DNA of 64,000 nt from Zygnema cylindricum (Eukaryota; Streptophyta; Zygnematophyceae; Zygnematales; Zygnemataceae). Location of the stretch: the NCBI GenBank assembly GCA_037447655.1, contig JBBHKE010000078.1, positions 1-64,000 on the forward strand, read 5' to 3'. How positions within the stretch are numbered: the first letter of the stretch is position 1; the number at the start of each line of letters is the position of its first letter. Under the pieces are notes generated by a model that saw only the letters and a list, made by a program, of their open reading frames with translations, had not been told where the DNA came from and searched no databases. Positions 1-13,600 of the stretch are shown here, in pieces. Position numbers and translations under genes: made by a program.

Positions 1-215
1 TCATTCCTCATTCGATTACGTATGTGATGTCCCCTACAACAAATCAACTACTAAGCTTTAAAGAAATATAGCCTATTTACGACTGAGGCTCCTCGGATCA
101 AAAAAAATAATAAAAAAAACAAATCTGGAAAAATAAACCAGAAGAACCCCCAAAAAAAAAAAAACAAAAAAAAAAAATAAAAGCCAAAAAAGAATAGAAG
201 AAAAAATTCTCTCAC

Positions 216-1822
216 CGGATAAAGCTGCATTTAGTGTGGCGAGAATCGCCAAATTTTCAAAAGTTGAAGTCGAAAACCCCAAATTAACCGCAATACTTAA
301 CGGATTCAGTAAATAAAATATACCACAGAGGTCTCCCAAAAAGGGTCCAGTTTGTCTAACGGAAAACGTTTCCGTCGGCCGTTTTTCACGGTTTCCGAAA
401 TCGGCAACGGAATCGGTTGATTTTGAACGGATTCCGTTAAACAGCAAACGGCCAATGGAACGCAAGAGAAGAGCACATAAAATATCGGAGATAATAAACG
501 GAACAGAACTGCATATTTGAGAAACATAGATTCATATTACAATTTTTTAACCGTGCTTGCGTTGTGTTTTCAGTTCAACTATGTTTTTGCCTTCATAAGA
601 GAGAGAGAGAAGAGAGAGAGAGAGAGGGACGTAAGATGAAACATATAGACAGTATTTAGTTTGGATCAGATTGAGTTTTTGAACTAAGTTAGTTTGGAAT
701 ATCAGAAAGGCTCCATTTTAAAACGATAACATAAAATAGAGTAGATTGACAACAGTGGAAACAAAAAGGAAAATAAACTTGTTAAGAAAATCCATATTGT
801 CGGAAGTGTAAAATAAGATAATAATAATAATAAAAATAATAATAACAATAATAACAATAATAATAACAATAATACTGATAAACCTAAACATAATACTAAT
901 AATACCAATAAAACTACTAATAATACTAACGATAATGATAATTATTGCCGTACTGTAAGTATCTCTTTCATTTTAAGAAAATACATTAGATAAAGGATTT
1001 TAGATCCACACTATTTACCAATAAAACTAATGAGAAGGTCAATAAATTACATTTAAAATCTTTACACAAACTTTACTAAAAACCATTAATGAGAAGGAAA
1101 ACATTTCATTTAAATTCTGACGAAAGAATTGGGTCAAAAGTAGCAATTTATCAATATTAATATTTCAAGTAACTTTGATCAATATCGTGGTTTTGGATCC
1201 TATCCGAACTGAGATAATAATTTCTTTGTCAAATTTCACATTTATTAATATTCACATTCACATTATTCCCGTACATTATGCCTAAAACTTACGTTAAGTT
1301 AACAAATAAGATAATAGGAATAAGCCTTTTCTCGGTCAACAATTCATTGAAACAGACAAAACATTAAAAAACATAAAAAATGTTAAACAGAATTAGACAT
1401 CACCTTCCAGAGAAAGGTCCAATTAAACTTAGGAGAAGAGGTGATCCGTGATAAGCTGATCCTGTAACAAACATCCCAAAAACAAAAAAAAAATCAAAAA
1501 TAATTGAGAAAAGGGCATCTATATTCTCCATTTCTTCTCTTCTTCTCCTCTTCTCTATTCTCCTTGGCTCCCCTTAAAGCATTGCTTATGACATAGTTTG
1601 CATAAAAAGGATAAAAGAAAAGGTCAAAGGCTTTAGAGTAGTCCAAAAATACCTGCATATGGAGATACTCCCAACTGCATAAGCCATTTTCCTTCCTCCA
1701 CTGCAACACATATAGCTGTTGTCAGAAAAAGTGATGAAAAACTGAACACTTTCCAATTACAAAGGGATTCCTATTTTACCAACAAGAATTAAACAAGCTA
1801 AAACGTGAAATTACATTCACTC

Positions 1823-1894
<72 letters not shown>

Positions 1895-2321
1895 CAAGAT
1901 AAGCATCACAAGTATTAACAAGCCTCCAAACAAATTAAAGTTGTGTACTGACTTGCTACGAATTGTCACAATTCGGCCGGCAAATATATTATTAACAACA
2001 GTTACAACATTAAAGACTGGCTTTGAAAATGCAAAAGCAAAAATTACCACAAACTACTCAAAGAGAAATAGCCAATAAAACTCAAACATTGTTCTTTAGC
2101 AAAACCAACGATTTACAAAAACTTAACTGTCAACTGAGTCGATTCATAAGCATATCAGATAAGTTAAACAAAGAGGTGAAATAGTGATGACATATCTCAC
2201 ATCTCAGATGACTGTTGACAGGGGTCGCGATCTCCACCCTCCGTTTCAAAGCTTGTGGCACATCCATTACCACTAATATTGCCCGAATTGCGACGGATGT
2301 CGCAACTCCATACCAAAACAT
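216..2321 (-). CDS. PIGU: GPI transamidase subunit PIG-U, 5' part (4 exons, continues off the left edge)
   Basis: Exons read right to left: 2321-2201, 1700-1653, 1461-1404 and 508-216, all with GT/AG borders and compatible phases (40 codons+1; 2+15+1; 2+18+2; 1+97+1), giving 173 residues. ATG 2321 opens a hydrophobic N-terminus (FWYGVATSVAIRAILVVMD). Then come the family's ER-lumenal motifs GVSPYAG and SAYHGSPLLL, a second membrane segment (IISDILCALLLRSIG), and YLLNPLSIAVNLGFSTST with FENLAIL. PIG-U is a multi-pass ER protein of the complex that attaches GPI anchors to proteins. The last donor (after base 216) points to further exons outside the window; full-length family members are about 400-450 aa. 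The loop between exons 3 and 4 is shorter than in other plants as I remember them. Intron 1 carries a (TA)n(GA)n microsatellite. The gene is divergent from LUC7. Seen: motifs and splice sites. Inferred: identity. Confidence 0.86.
1823..1891. repeat. (TA)n(GA)n microsatellite
   Basis: About 24 bases of TA repeat run straight into about 45 bases of GA repeat, inside PIG-U intron 1. Confidence 0.95.
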
Positions 2322-2745
2322 TTTGCTTAGAATACCGTCCTGAGATGCAAAATAGTTACCACAATGCAAAATAGAAAATAGTTACCATAATGTAAAATAT
2401 TGATACCCGTATTCACCAGCATATTAGGAGTCCATTATGATGTATGAGACAATTTAGCTGAGAAATACTTGTCAGTTATTGCGAACAACATAAAATAGAG
2501 ACAAAAATAGAAGGAATGAGAGAAGAGCGTGAAAAGAGAGCGAGGGAAGGAGGGAGAGCAAGGGAAGGAGGGAGAGCAAGGGAAGGAGGGAGAGCGAGAG
2601 GAAGAGGGAGTGAGAGAGGGAGGAAAAGGGAAGAGAGGGAGAGAGAGAGAGCGAGAACCCGTCAGGAGAGAGAGACAAAGAAGAGAAAGAGAGATAAGGG
2701 GAGAGAGAGAGAGATAGAGGGGGGGAGAGAAAGAGAGAGGGGGGA

Positions 2746-2824
<79 letters not shown>

Positions 2825-2846
2825 AAGAGAGAGAGAGAGGGGGGGG

Positions 2847-2908
<62 letters not shown>

Positions 2909-2935
2909 AGGAAGGGGGGAGAGCGGGGGGGTTTG

Positions 2936-2992
<57 letters not shown>

Positions 2993-4629
2993 AGAGAGAG
3001 AGAGAAAGAGAGGAGAGGGAGAGAGGGGAGAGAAGAAGAGAGAGAGGGAGAAAAAGAGGAGAGAGAGAGAGGGGAGAGAGGGGGGGAGAGAGAGAGAGAG
3101 GGGGAGAGAGAGAGGGAGAGAGAGAGAGAGAGAGAGATAGAGAGAGAGTTAGAGAGAGAAAAAAAACGGAAACATAAAACAGACCATTTACCAAATAATG
3201 ATTTCTTTGTCCTTTTGTTTTTCACATTTTTTGAATTGACATATGAGCTTGGTAGGATACATGGAGTTTAAACGCGACACACGGTGTCAAAAATTGCGGT
3301 TGAATGGTATAAGCACATTTAACGTTTACATTGGACTAAAAAAAGGTCAATTTAACTTGTGGTAAACATTGTATGTTCATCGTATAAACATCACATAAAC
3401 AAATGTGTAAAGTGTAGTCTAAACATTTGGCGTAAACATTTTCTAGACATTGTTATGTTGATAATTCAATCATTGGTTTGTTAAATTTTATTAAACTACA
3501 AAAATTCAGAGGGTTCAAAGTTAAAACGCTACAGTAGTCAATTCTTAAAACTGGCTTCCATAATAAGTTTGGAAAAAAAATAGCTAGAAACATGCTACCG
3601 TGGGTACAGTACTGTAGCTTGGTAATTAATTTACTTTGTCTTCACCACAACCTCTAGAATTCTGTAAAACAATAGAAACTTACACACTATTGACAAATGT
3701 TGGAAACACATTTCATCGAATCTTGGAAATGGCGAATCGTTACAATGTCGAACATATCCTCTCCATCTCCTCCCTCCCTTGGTGAACTAACCATTACTTT
3801 TCCGACAAATGTTTGAACTAAATGAAATTGCCAAATTGGTATGAAAGTGAAGATTTTAATCAATTGGTATGCCATTGGGCATTGGCGATTCATACATGGC
3901 CGTACCATAAAAGAAAACAATGTACGAACTGCTTCTAAAGTTCTAATGCTTCATCATATAGTACGTACTTTAAAATAGTTTTTTTACTTTTCTCGGTGGA
4001 ACATAAGCGATGTTCTAAGCGTCTCGATATTTTGTGCGGAAATCGCACGAAATCGGCCCCAAAAAATTCCAAGCATTCCCGTCCACGCTATTAGGGATCA
4101 GTATAATGTACGAATTTGAATGGTAAAGTACAGGTACAGTATCTATCGCACGCTATAAAGCAGCATTTACAAAAGCTACAGTATTCACACTGAAGAAAAA
4201 GTTAGAAAAAATCAGAAAAGAAAAAGAAAACCGTTCACACCCATGGGCTTTTTCTATCGTTGACTTTTGACCAATGATAAGGCGCAGTCACCTAAAACTT
4301 TCTAGATACGGTTACTGTTGTCTTTAGAGAACGTTTTAGGGTTTCATTTCTTTCGCTATTTCTATGTTGTTTTTTTTCTCCTTACATCTCCATTTTAATT
4401 GACAACAAGACAACCTGTGATGTTTGGAAATCATTCTAAGTTTATGACGAGTGTAGAATCCAAATGTATCAATAATCCTGTGTTGTGTAACTCTCGGACA
4501 CGATTTTTTGTACGATTTCGTGACTCCTATTGAATGAAAGTCTCGGAGTGTTGAACAGAAGTTTGGAGGAAAGCTAGAAAGTTGAACGCAAAAAGTTGAA
4601 TTGTGGTTGTTTTCTCAGCAGCAGCAACC
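2322..4629. promoter_or_regulatory. Divergent intergenic region between PIG-U and LUC7
   Basis: The start codons of PIG-U (2321, minus) and LUC7 (4630, plus) face away from each other, so this 2.3 kb must hold both promoters. It contains the 650-bp GA tract and then ordinary AT-rich sequence. No TATA box can be assigned with confidence. A minus-strand frame at 3687-3920 is open but resembles nothing and lacks splice or codon support. Confidence 0.6.
2516..3165. repeat. 650-bp polypurine (GA/GGA/GGGGA) tract
   Basis: The plus strand is almost purely A and G, in blocks of GA, GGGA and runs of up to nine G. On the sense strand of PIG-U this is a pyrimidine tract starting about 195 bp upstream of its ATG. 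Long open frames through it on both strands are artefacts of the repeat. Confidence 0.97.
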
Positions 4630-7600
4630 ATGGTAGACGCCTTTAGGAAGCAGCTGGATGCTCTTATGGGAGCCAATCGGAATGGTGACGTGGCAGAAGT
4701 CAAGAGAAGCTATCGAGATCGTGACGTTTGTCGCCTCTTCTTGTGTGGACTTTGTCCACACGATCTGTTTCAGCTCACGGTAAGTCATTGCAGCTGACAG
4801 TTAAATACATTATGGCTAACTCATTTCAAACTAACAGCTAACTTTTTAAAGCTAACATTAATACATTGCAGTTAACAGTAACATATTGCAGTTCACAGTA
4901 ACAAGTTAATAGTAGCCTATTACAGTTAACAGTTAACTTATTACAGCTAAATTTTCAATCATTGCAACTAGGAATTTACTCAGTAAAGCTAACAGTTGCT
5001 CCTTACAATTAATAGTCAAATCTGTCATCGAATATCATAAATCCACAGAGATCAGACTCCTTCGTCCAGGTCAGATCGTCGGATCAGGATTCAGGTAAAG
5101 ATCGAGATCATGGGGGTTACAGGAAATGGATCCATCCCTCTTTTTTTTGAAAGGAAAACAAAAGAGAAGAGACTGCTACCTAGTCGTATTGTCAAATCGA
5201 CACTGCTGGAAATGTTACTCTATTTAGTAACTAACAGAGTAATTAAAATCAGGTTAAACTGTAATGGTTTCCAGATATTGTATTCTCTGTGAAGCTTTGC
5301 TGAAGCAACTGCAAAAATGTATACCTCCCATGGCTTTTAGACTTGATCAGTCTTATTTGAGGCTGTACTTTTCTTGCCCAAAATCACAAATTAATGTTAA
5401 TAGAACTGCTTATAGGGTAATTACACATACGCGATTACTGGTGTTACTGGCCAGTAATTGTACAGAAAAATGTACGATTCACACAGTTTTTTGTATGATT
5501 ATTTTGATTGCTGGCAGTAACACCAGTAATTGCGTGCCTGTAATGAGCCACGTGTAATAAATGTTATTTAACGCTAATAATTCACTATCTCGAATAACGA
5601 TGGGTAGTGAAGGGCGTGAATCGCTATCGCTGTGAATGTCAATAACATTAATTCGGTCCTGAATTTTTTTAACACACAATCTTATTAATACTAATTATTT
5701 TTTCGATAACGTTATTTTTTATTTTTTGCGGCTCACAATTATCCACCTGTTTTTTAACCCTAAATTTTTCCTCATTCTAATTATTTCTTAACAATAATAG
5801 TGATTCATGGAGTAGCCCTCCAGCTTTTCTTTAGGATTAAATCCTTAACACAATTTTTTCCGATGCAAAAAAAAAAATTAGTGAAGAGATTGGGCTAATT
5901 TATGGTGTTTTTTTTCCTCCATTTTTTTTCAGAAAATGGATCTTGGGCAATGTCAAAAAATTCACTCACTGGAGCTTCGGAAAGAGTATCCTTCAATAGT
6001 TTTTGATTTGAATGCTCTTTACGTTTTTATAGCGTAGGTGTATTTCTTGGGTTACCAGAAGGTGAAAACCTGCGTAAAGTTGTTCTCTTGAGTTCATGTT
6101 CTCTCATTCTTTTTAAGTTCCGTCATTACCAATTTCTTATCCCGTGACTGTCTGCTTTCTTAACATTACTTTCAAAAGTATGCTATCATTACAGCTAAAT
6201 CTTTAAGTTTCATTACCCTAAATCTGTATGTTCTTACTATACCTAATTTATTACGAGGCGTGTAGAAATTTTTATGTTGTGGAAATAAGTTTAACATTGT
6301 AAAATTGACAGCCATTGTTTAGCTCCAAGTTCTTGAGAGTTCCCATGATTGTCGGTTAATTCTTTTTTTTTAAGTATAGGATTGTAGAATGTTATGGAAA
6401 TGGCTGTCATTTAATAGATCCGAGATTTTGAGAATGTAAAAGGTTTTGTACTTGACTTCTGCTAAAGGTACGAGGAGGCGAGAACAAAAGGCAAAGATAA
6501 CTTTGAGAGGGAGATGGAAGAAAACCTAGAAAAGCATGTAATTGAATGTGACAGAAAAATACTCCGTGCGTTGAAACGATTGGAGGATGACAATCAAGAA
6601 GGAGCGACAGCCATTGCTGTATCTGAGGTCACTAAGGTAAGAGGATGATCATATGAGTCAGAACCTGACAACAGAGTACTTAACGCTTCCTTCTTTTCCT
6701 TAAGTTGGTCAATCTTTGTTTTTATGACTCGTAAGTCCGTTTTGTTTTGTTAAACCCTTTAGTTATCTTTCTTTTTCTTAAATTTAGAGTCTTTATTTTT
6801 GTGAAGGTGCGAAACTTAGGTGTAAACAGATTTACATGCCAACAAAGTTAATGGTGTTTTCATTTATCTTGATAATATTTGGCCAATAGATAAACATTGA
6901 AAATATAGGTTAGGTTGATGATTCACCATTTAACTATGTCATATTCTTTTTTTTGGTCACAACGGCTGGCTATTTTCTTGTCGTTTGCAATTTTTGTAAC
7001 TCCATTTTTCCTTTCTGATTGGGAGAAAACTCGTGTGTTTTTGAACAGTCTGCCGAAGCTGACGAGCTATCAAAGCAAATCAATGAAAAACTCAAGGAGT
7101 CGGAAGAACTTGGTATGGCTTCTGTTCTTTGTGTTTGTGTGCCATCTTTTTATACTCTATACCGTCTTTTTATGCAGTACCATTGAATATTGGAGAGGTA
7201 GCCCACACTCGTTTGTGTCAGAGGATTGGTGATCATGTTTCTGTGTTATATACATATATATATACACACATATATGTATATATATATATACACATCACAT
7301 ACGCATGTACACTGCTGTTTGGCACCAATATATGTGTACATATGTATATTTATCATATATGTATAGATGTATACAGATACATAGATACCTGCATATTGTA
7401 TATAGGTACCTATTGGTGCTGATTTGGCACCAATTTATTTTTTTTGGTACTGGTTCTGGCAACATTTTATTTATTTATTCACGTAGATGTTGTTACTGGT
7501 TGAGCTGAATGCATTCTTATTGCAGAATGGAGTTGGCTGCTTGGTTTTTTCAGTTTTTTTTCAAGGTTGTTCTCGATTTCTTTTTATATGTTGGTTAATT

Positions 7601-10600
7601 AAGGTCTTATGATATAGTTTTTTTATCGGGGTTTTTTCTAATTGTTGGAAGACACTTCAGCAATAAATGTTGGCTTCTTATTAATCCTTAATTGCTTAGT
7701 GTAAGACTTTCGGCTTCTTCGTATCCCGTTTAGGGTAATTAGAAGTATACGATTACTTACGTTACCGGCTAGTAGTCGCAGTAGTTGTACAAAAATGTGC
7801 GGTTTGTACATTTTTCTGTATGATTATTGCTATACTGGCTAATAAGCCACACATATGTAATTAGCCTATTACCATATTAGTTCAATTGTTTTTATATGTA
7901 TTTCATTTTTACTTTTAAGTTGCAAGGTTCAAATTTGTCATTGTACAGTTTTTTGTACAATATTTCTGCAATTCTTGGCCAACAACGCCAATAATCGCAT
8001 GTGTGACCACCCTCGTGCAATATTAGTTGAATTGTTTTTTTTTATTATTTTTACGCTGCTTGGCTCAACTTTGTTTCAGAACTGGCTGGAAATACCGATG
8101 ATAAAATCCGTCTTATGGATGTAGTGGAGGAGCTTCGGCAAAAGAGAGCAGATCGACAGGTATACCATTTTGAACAGTAAAGCCTTTGTTAGGGTAAACT
8201 TGTTTCCAAAGTCTTTAAAACACAAAAGTAGAGTTTTTTTTTTTTCATTTCACTATCTTGGCCCTCGTTAGGATGGACTTGTGTTTCAGAACTTAATTAC
8301 TTAAAAGTAGAGGAGAGTAGACTTGTTTTCAGAATCTCTAAAGCCCAAATTGGGGTTTCTTTTGTTTCAGAAACTGGCCAATTTAAATGAATAACAACAT
8401 AATCATCATGTTTTCTTATAATCACTTAATCTATTCATAATCAGCTTTTCATCACCATGGACATTACAGTTACATTTTTATTTTTTTTTGGACCCACGAT
8501 GGTGAACGTTCTTTTTTACAAATTTTAAAACTGTCATATATTTGTTCCTGAATGCTTTTGAAAACTCATCAGATCCTTTTCTCACTAGTAGTTTGTAACA
8601 TCTGAAATAACACTTAATGGTCATGATTCTATAAATTCTCTTTGCTTTCTTTCTGTTATTGTTCGTCTCTCCTCTCTCCCTCCCTACCTCTCCCCATCCT
8701 CCCATCCTTGCCTCCCTCCCTCCCTTCCTACCTTTTTGTTTTTTTTTCAGGCTCAGTCGTTGCTGGAAGCTTTCAACAAGGATAGGTTAAATGCTCCTCC
8801 AATGGGAGGTCCACCTCAACTTGCTCCTCTTCCAATGGCGTTTCCAGGGACACAATTAGTCTTGGGCCCTCCAGATGCTCGGACACAAGAAATGATTAAG
8901 GAGAAATTGAAGGAAGCAGAGGAATTAGGTATTTGTCAAACCAAACTGACAAACCAAACTATCACTCTTATGCTCGACTGTCATTTCAGCTTTCTTGGCT
9001 CCCCTTCTTCCATCACAACCTATTTAGTTTTCTCTTCAGGTTATATTTTTGTTGTCAGAATTGTCCTATTTGACAAAATTCTGTAATAACTTGCTATCTA
9101 GTCATTGCCAAGCTGGTCAAGGAACTAAGCTTGTATGACAAATCCATTGTTGTAATGTATGAAAACGACACTGTATCTAGCTACCTTGTGTATTGCACGG
9201 AGTCAACCGTAAAAAGGCTTATAATACGGATACCACACTTAAATCTTTTCCATACTCGTCGCACATGTAAACGTTGGTTTCTGCAGTTGAGTTTTGTCTG
9301 GTGAATTTCTGTTTCGCGTACTTGTTGAACAGCAAAATTTCTTGTTTTGTGATGCAGGTGAACTAGGGAAGGTGGATGAAGCACAGAAAGCCATGGAAGA
9401 AGCAGAAGCTCTTAAGAGGGTATGAGTAGAACCATAAGCTTCTTTTTTTTCTATTTCATATTTTAACAATTGACGTGAATAGCAAGAAGTTAAGTTTTTG
9501 CCATTTTTTTATTTCTGACTCAAATTTTATTCTAGTTGCTGAAAAGGACCATTGCGAGGAGAAATGACATTAAGGATGTTTGGACAGTCGCAGTTGAATT
9601 TTAAGTGTGCAGAGAAATTGACAAAACCAAACTTTTTGAGTAAAAAACATTGAAACATTTATGATTCTGGCAGTCGTGCACAACTTATTCATTTCTTTGA
9701 GGTCAAAAAATCTCTTTTTTATTTACTTCTCTCTTTTTTTTTTTTTTTTTTTCATTTTGCATTGGATCCCACAGCTTGGCTCCCGCCCAGATCCTGGTCA
9801 ATTGCTCCCTATGCTCGGTGGAAATATTCAAATTGTAAGTTTCTTATTTTTTAATTTACACTGCGAATCTCTATTATAGTAAAAAAATATTACCGTGGGG
9901 TTTATATTAGTGTTATTATTCAGCTTCGTGGCTGATTTTGAGCCGTTTGAAGAATTAGCGTTCAGAAAAAACTTCATTAGTGTTATTAACGCTATTTTGT
10001 GGGCAGGGGGCAGAAAGAACAAGCACCAAATTATTGTTATTTAATCTAGTAACGATTAATTGTGTATCTTAATTTTTTGTGGAGAGAGGGCGTTTTTGTA
10101 ACTTAATCGGACTTAAAAGTTGTGTGTTGGAGTATTTCAGGTTTGTGGTAGCAAAATTTGCGTTAAAGCACTATTGATTCATTATAGCGGTTGAACTTTG
10201 TGTTTTTTGAAAGATTTTCAGATTGTTATTGTTGTCCCAGAAACTTAAGGACAAACACAAAAACTTTTTATGTACTCCTAATTTTGGATTTTATGGTTTC
10301 ATGGTCTGTGTATAATGGTTAGTCTATCCGTGTCTCAGCAACTGTGTTTTGGAAAATGTTGTTCAGCTCAGTGAGGCTAGTAAGACAATTTGGTTTTTAA
10401 ATGAGAGCTCGAGTTAACTTATCTATAATGTAGAAGTGTATTTGATGAAGCAATGTTTTGGGTATATACAGGCTGACCAAAAACTTCGCGTTTGTGACAT
10501 CTGCGGTGCTTTTTTGAGCATTTATGACAGGTGGAATATTTCCTATGGCCTTTGCTTTTCCGTAGTGATAATAATGATAATAATAATGGTGTTGACTTAA

Positions 10601-13600
10601 GTGTGGACTTTGAGAACTACTCTCTTGTCCTATCACTTTTGGTAATTGGGTATTCTCTGCATTTGATTATTTTTTTGGCGTCTATTGTAAAATTGGTAAT
10701 ACTTTAATTTGGTAATAATGACAGCTCTTTTTTGTTTTGCTTGGGTGTTACACAATAGTTTTTTCACAATTAGCTCAGTTAAGCCTTTTTTTCTTAGTTC
10801 CAGTGTTTTTGTAGACTAGTAATTTGGCTGATTCTCCTTGAAACTGAGAATAAAAATTGAATCTATAATATCAGCTTTGTGGTGCTAAATAATGCCCCAA
10901 TCCTAAGGGTTCCCTCGCTCTCTCCCTCCCCTTTCTCCCTCTCTCCCTCTCTCCTTCTCCCTTCCTCTCCCTCTGCCTTTCCCCTTCTCCCTCGTCCTTT
11001 CCCCCTCCCCCTCCCTCTTCTCCTCCCCTCCCCCGCCATCTCCCTGCCCTCTCTCCGCCTTCTCTCTCCCCCTCACTCTGTCCTCTCCCTCTCCCTCTCC
11101 CTCTGTTTTGCCTGCTGGGCTCTCACTCTTCCTGCTTTCTGGGGCGCATTTACCGGCTGAGCAGCGACAGGCGTCTGGCCGATCATTTTGGAGGAAAATT
11201 GCATCTTGGCTATATGCAAATCCGGGAAAAACTCAAGAACATTAAGGTGAGAAACAAAAAGTTTTATCTGGGTTAAGGTTTTTCTTTTTGGGTAAGGAAT
11301 ACATGTAATCAGGATCAAAGTTTTGGAATGTCTATTCAAAAGGCCTGCATTTTTACTATAACAAGGCAAACAAAGTAACATGTAAGTCATGAAGTTGTAC
11401 CTTTCTATAACATTTGCACTAAGTCTGAATCTGTGTTGGTCTGGTCTAACTAACCAAATTAATCATATCCACACTTTTTCTGATCAATTCACACTAGCTG
11501 TATGTATTTTCCTGGTACTTATGAACCGGTATCTGTTTTTCAAGACTACACCGTGAATCGCTGTTAGTGTTAATGTTTTTTTTGTCTCTTAAAACATTTT
11601 TTCTTGGTACACACATGTCCGATTGTAGATCTGACGTTTGCGATTGAAAGGTAAGATTCTAAGCTTCCGATTGGCGGTCTGCAATTGAAAATCGGACAAG
11701 TGTGTACGCAGAAAAGATGTTTTGAGTGGCGAAAAAATTATTAACCCTAATAGCGATTCAAGGTGTAGTTTACCATTTTGATGTCCGGCACCATTCACAG
11801 TGAGATTTCATTAGCGATTGTTGTCTAAAGACGCTATTGCCTCTTTTTTGACATTACATTCTTTCTGTATTGTATGTTGGTTTAGACTCTCGAGGTTTGA
11901 AAAGATATAACTGAAATTGAAGGAGTCAGCTTCTGTTTTATCAGTTACAGAATGTCACTGAATAATTCTTGAATTTATTTCTTTGGATGTCACACAGGAA
12001 GCTCGCAAGGCCCCTCATCGAAAAGCACCAGCTGATGATGACAAGTGAGTATTCGTAAAGATTATGGTAGAACACTAACTTTGAGTCCTGGGGAATAAAT
12101 GCGTTGGGCAAGCTAGTCAGTGGCTTAAGCTGGAATTTAATGCTGTCATTTAAGCATTTAAGCTGCTTTTTTTTTTTTCAGCTTAAATTAAGTTGGAATC
12201 ATTGCTCACATGTGCTATCAACTTCTCCTTTGTTGGTAAATGACTTATTCCCACACTTGTACACGCACTGTACAACTGAGATTTTTACATCTATGTACTA
12301 TTTGTATGGCTATTGTACTTTGCCAGAAAAAGGCTGTCTAACTTCGTATAAGCCGTTCTTTAAGCCAAGTGGTTATGGTTACTGCAGTCACATACCATTA
12401 CATCGACAACTGTGAACTGAGAATAACTTGGAAATAGCCAAGCTGAACCTTTTTAGTATTGTTGGTCGGCAAATGTTTAAAAAATTGAATATGCTGAAAT
12501 TGTTCAAATAGAACATTCTACTCGCTTATTGCAATTTTTTGCAAGCGTAACCTAGTGTTAGAAAATGCCAATCTTCACCATTTAGAGAAAGGAAGCAACG
12601 TGTATATTCATTTTATATAAAGTTATATCCACTACATTTCAAATCCCCTAAATATTTATGGACTGGAGTTCAAATTTTAGAACGCGAAATAATAGATACT
12701 GAAGTGGCCTTGAGTTCAATTGGGTATGTTACAGTATTACGAGGACGGTTTTACTTCATTATTCTTTGCTCCTTGACCTTTAAGGTTTCGGTGGCTCAAA
12801 TCGCAGGTCCGACGTGACCAAAGAAAAGGGAGAATCTGATAAGGATAAAGATCGAGCCCGAAGTAAAGACCGTGATCGAAGTCGAGACCGAGACCGTGAA
12901 CGAGATCGAGACCGGGAAAGAGATCGAGATCGAGATCGCGACAGAGAACGCCACCGCGATCGTGACCGCGATAATAAGGATCGCGAAAGAGAGCGAGATC
13001 GCCGCAGGTGAGAGGAATTCGTCTGTAACTCTTTTGTGCCAGGAGAGCTACAGAAAGCTGTTTTTTGTTTTAAGAACTTTGTTGATGTTTGACCTTATCT
13101 GCAGATGGGCTGAATTTTGTGCTGCAGTTTGCCATTGCAGCAGAACGTGTTTCTTTTGTAACTGTTTGCAATTTTCACAGATGCTTCGCTTTTTTTTTTC
13201 CTTTGTTTATACATCTCATTCTGGTCTAATTATACGGGGTTATGATGGATACTTATGCTGATTGTTAAGTCGTATCAACAATATTTGGTCTCTAATCTTT
13301 TTGTTCTCGTTTCGGTTTCTTTTCCTTTTCAGGTCACGGTCAAGATCGCGTGAACGTGATGATCGGTCTCGGGACCGTCACAGGTGTGCAATTCCCTCTC
13401 TGCCTGTCTTTTTTTTCCAAACAGGAGGATGACTGGGAATGTGAAACAGTTGGCGAGTTTTAAGTTAAAACAAGCGGGAGACTAAAAGTGTATCTCTACC
13501 TGAGCAAATTGAAGTCTTACGAGACTACACCATGATTTGCTATTAGGGTATTTGGTGTTGTTTGCCGTTGACCTTGAAATAATTTTCAATAATACTAGTT

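Noticed and set aside
73-215. Extension of PIG-U exon 4 beyond 216
   Set aside because: Sequence turns into Phe/Leu translations of poly-A/T, and a good GTGAG donor lies at the end of the conserved part.
2472-3271. Long open frames on both strands (up to 251 codons) rich in Arg/Glu or Ser/Leu
   Set aside because: They are translations of the GA microsatellite; no unique sequence or splice support.
9535-9604. Possible extra LUC7 exon after an ATTCTAG acceptor
   Set aside because: It ends in an in-frame TAA and has no counterpart in the family; the 9775 exon joins in phase with the expected sequence.
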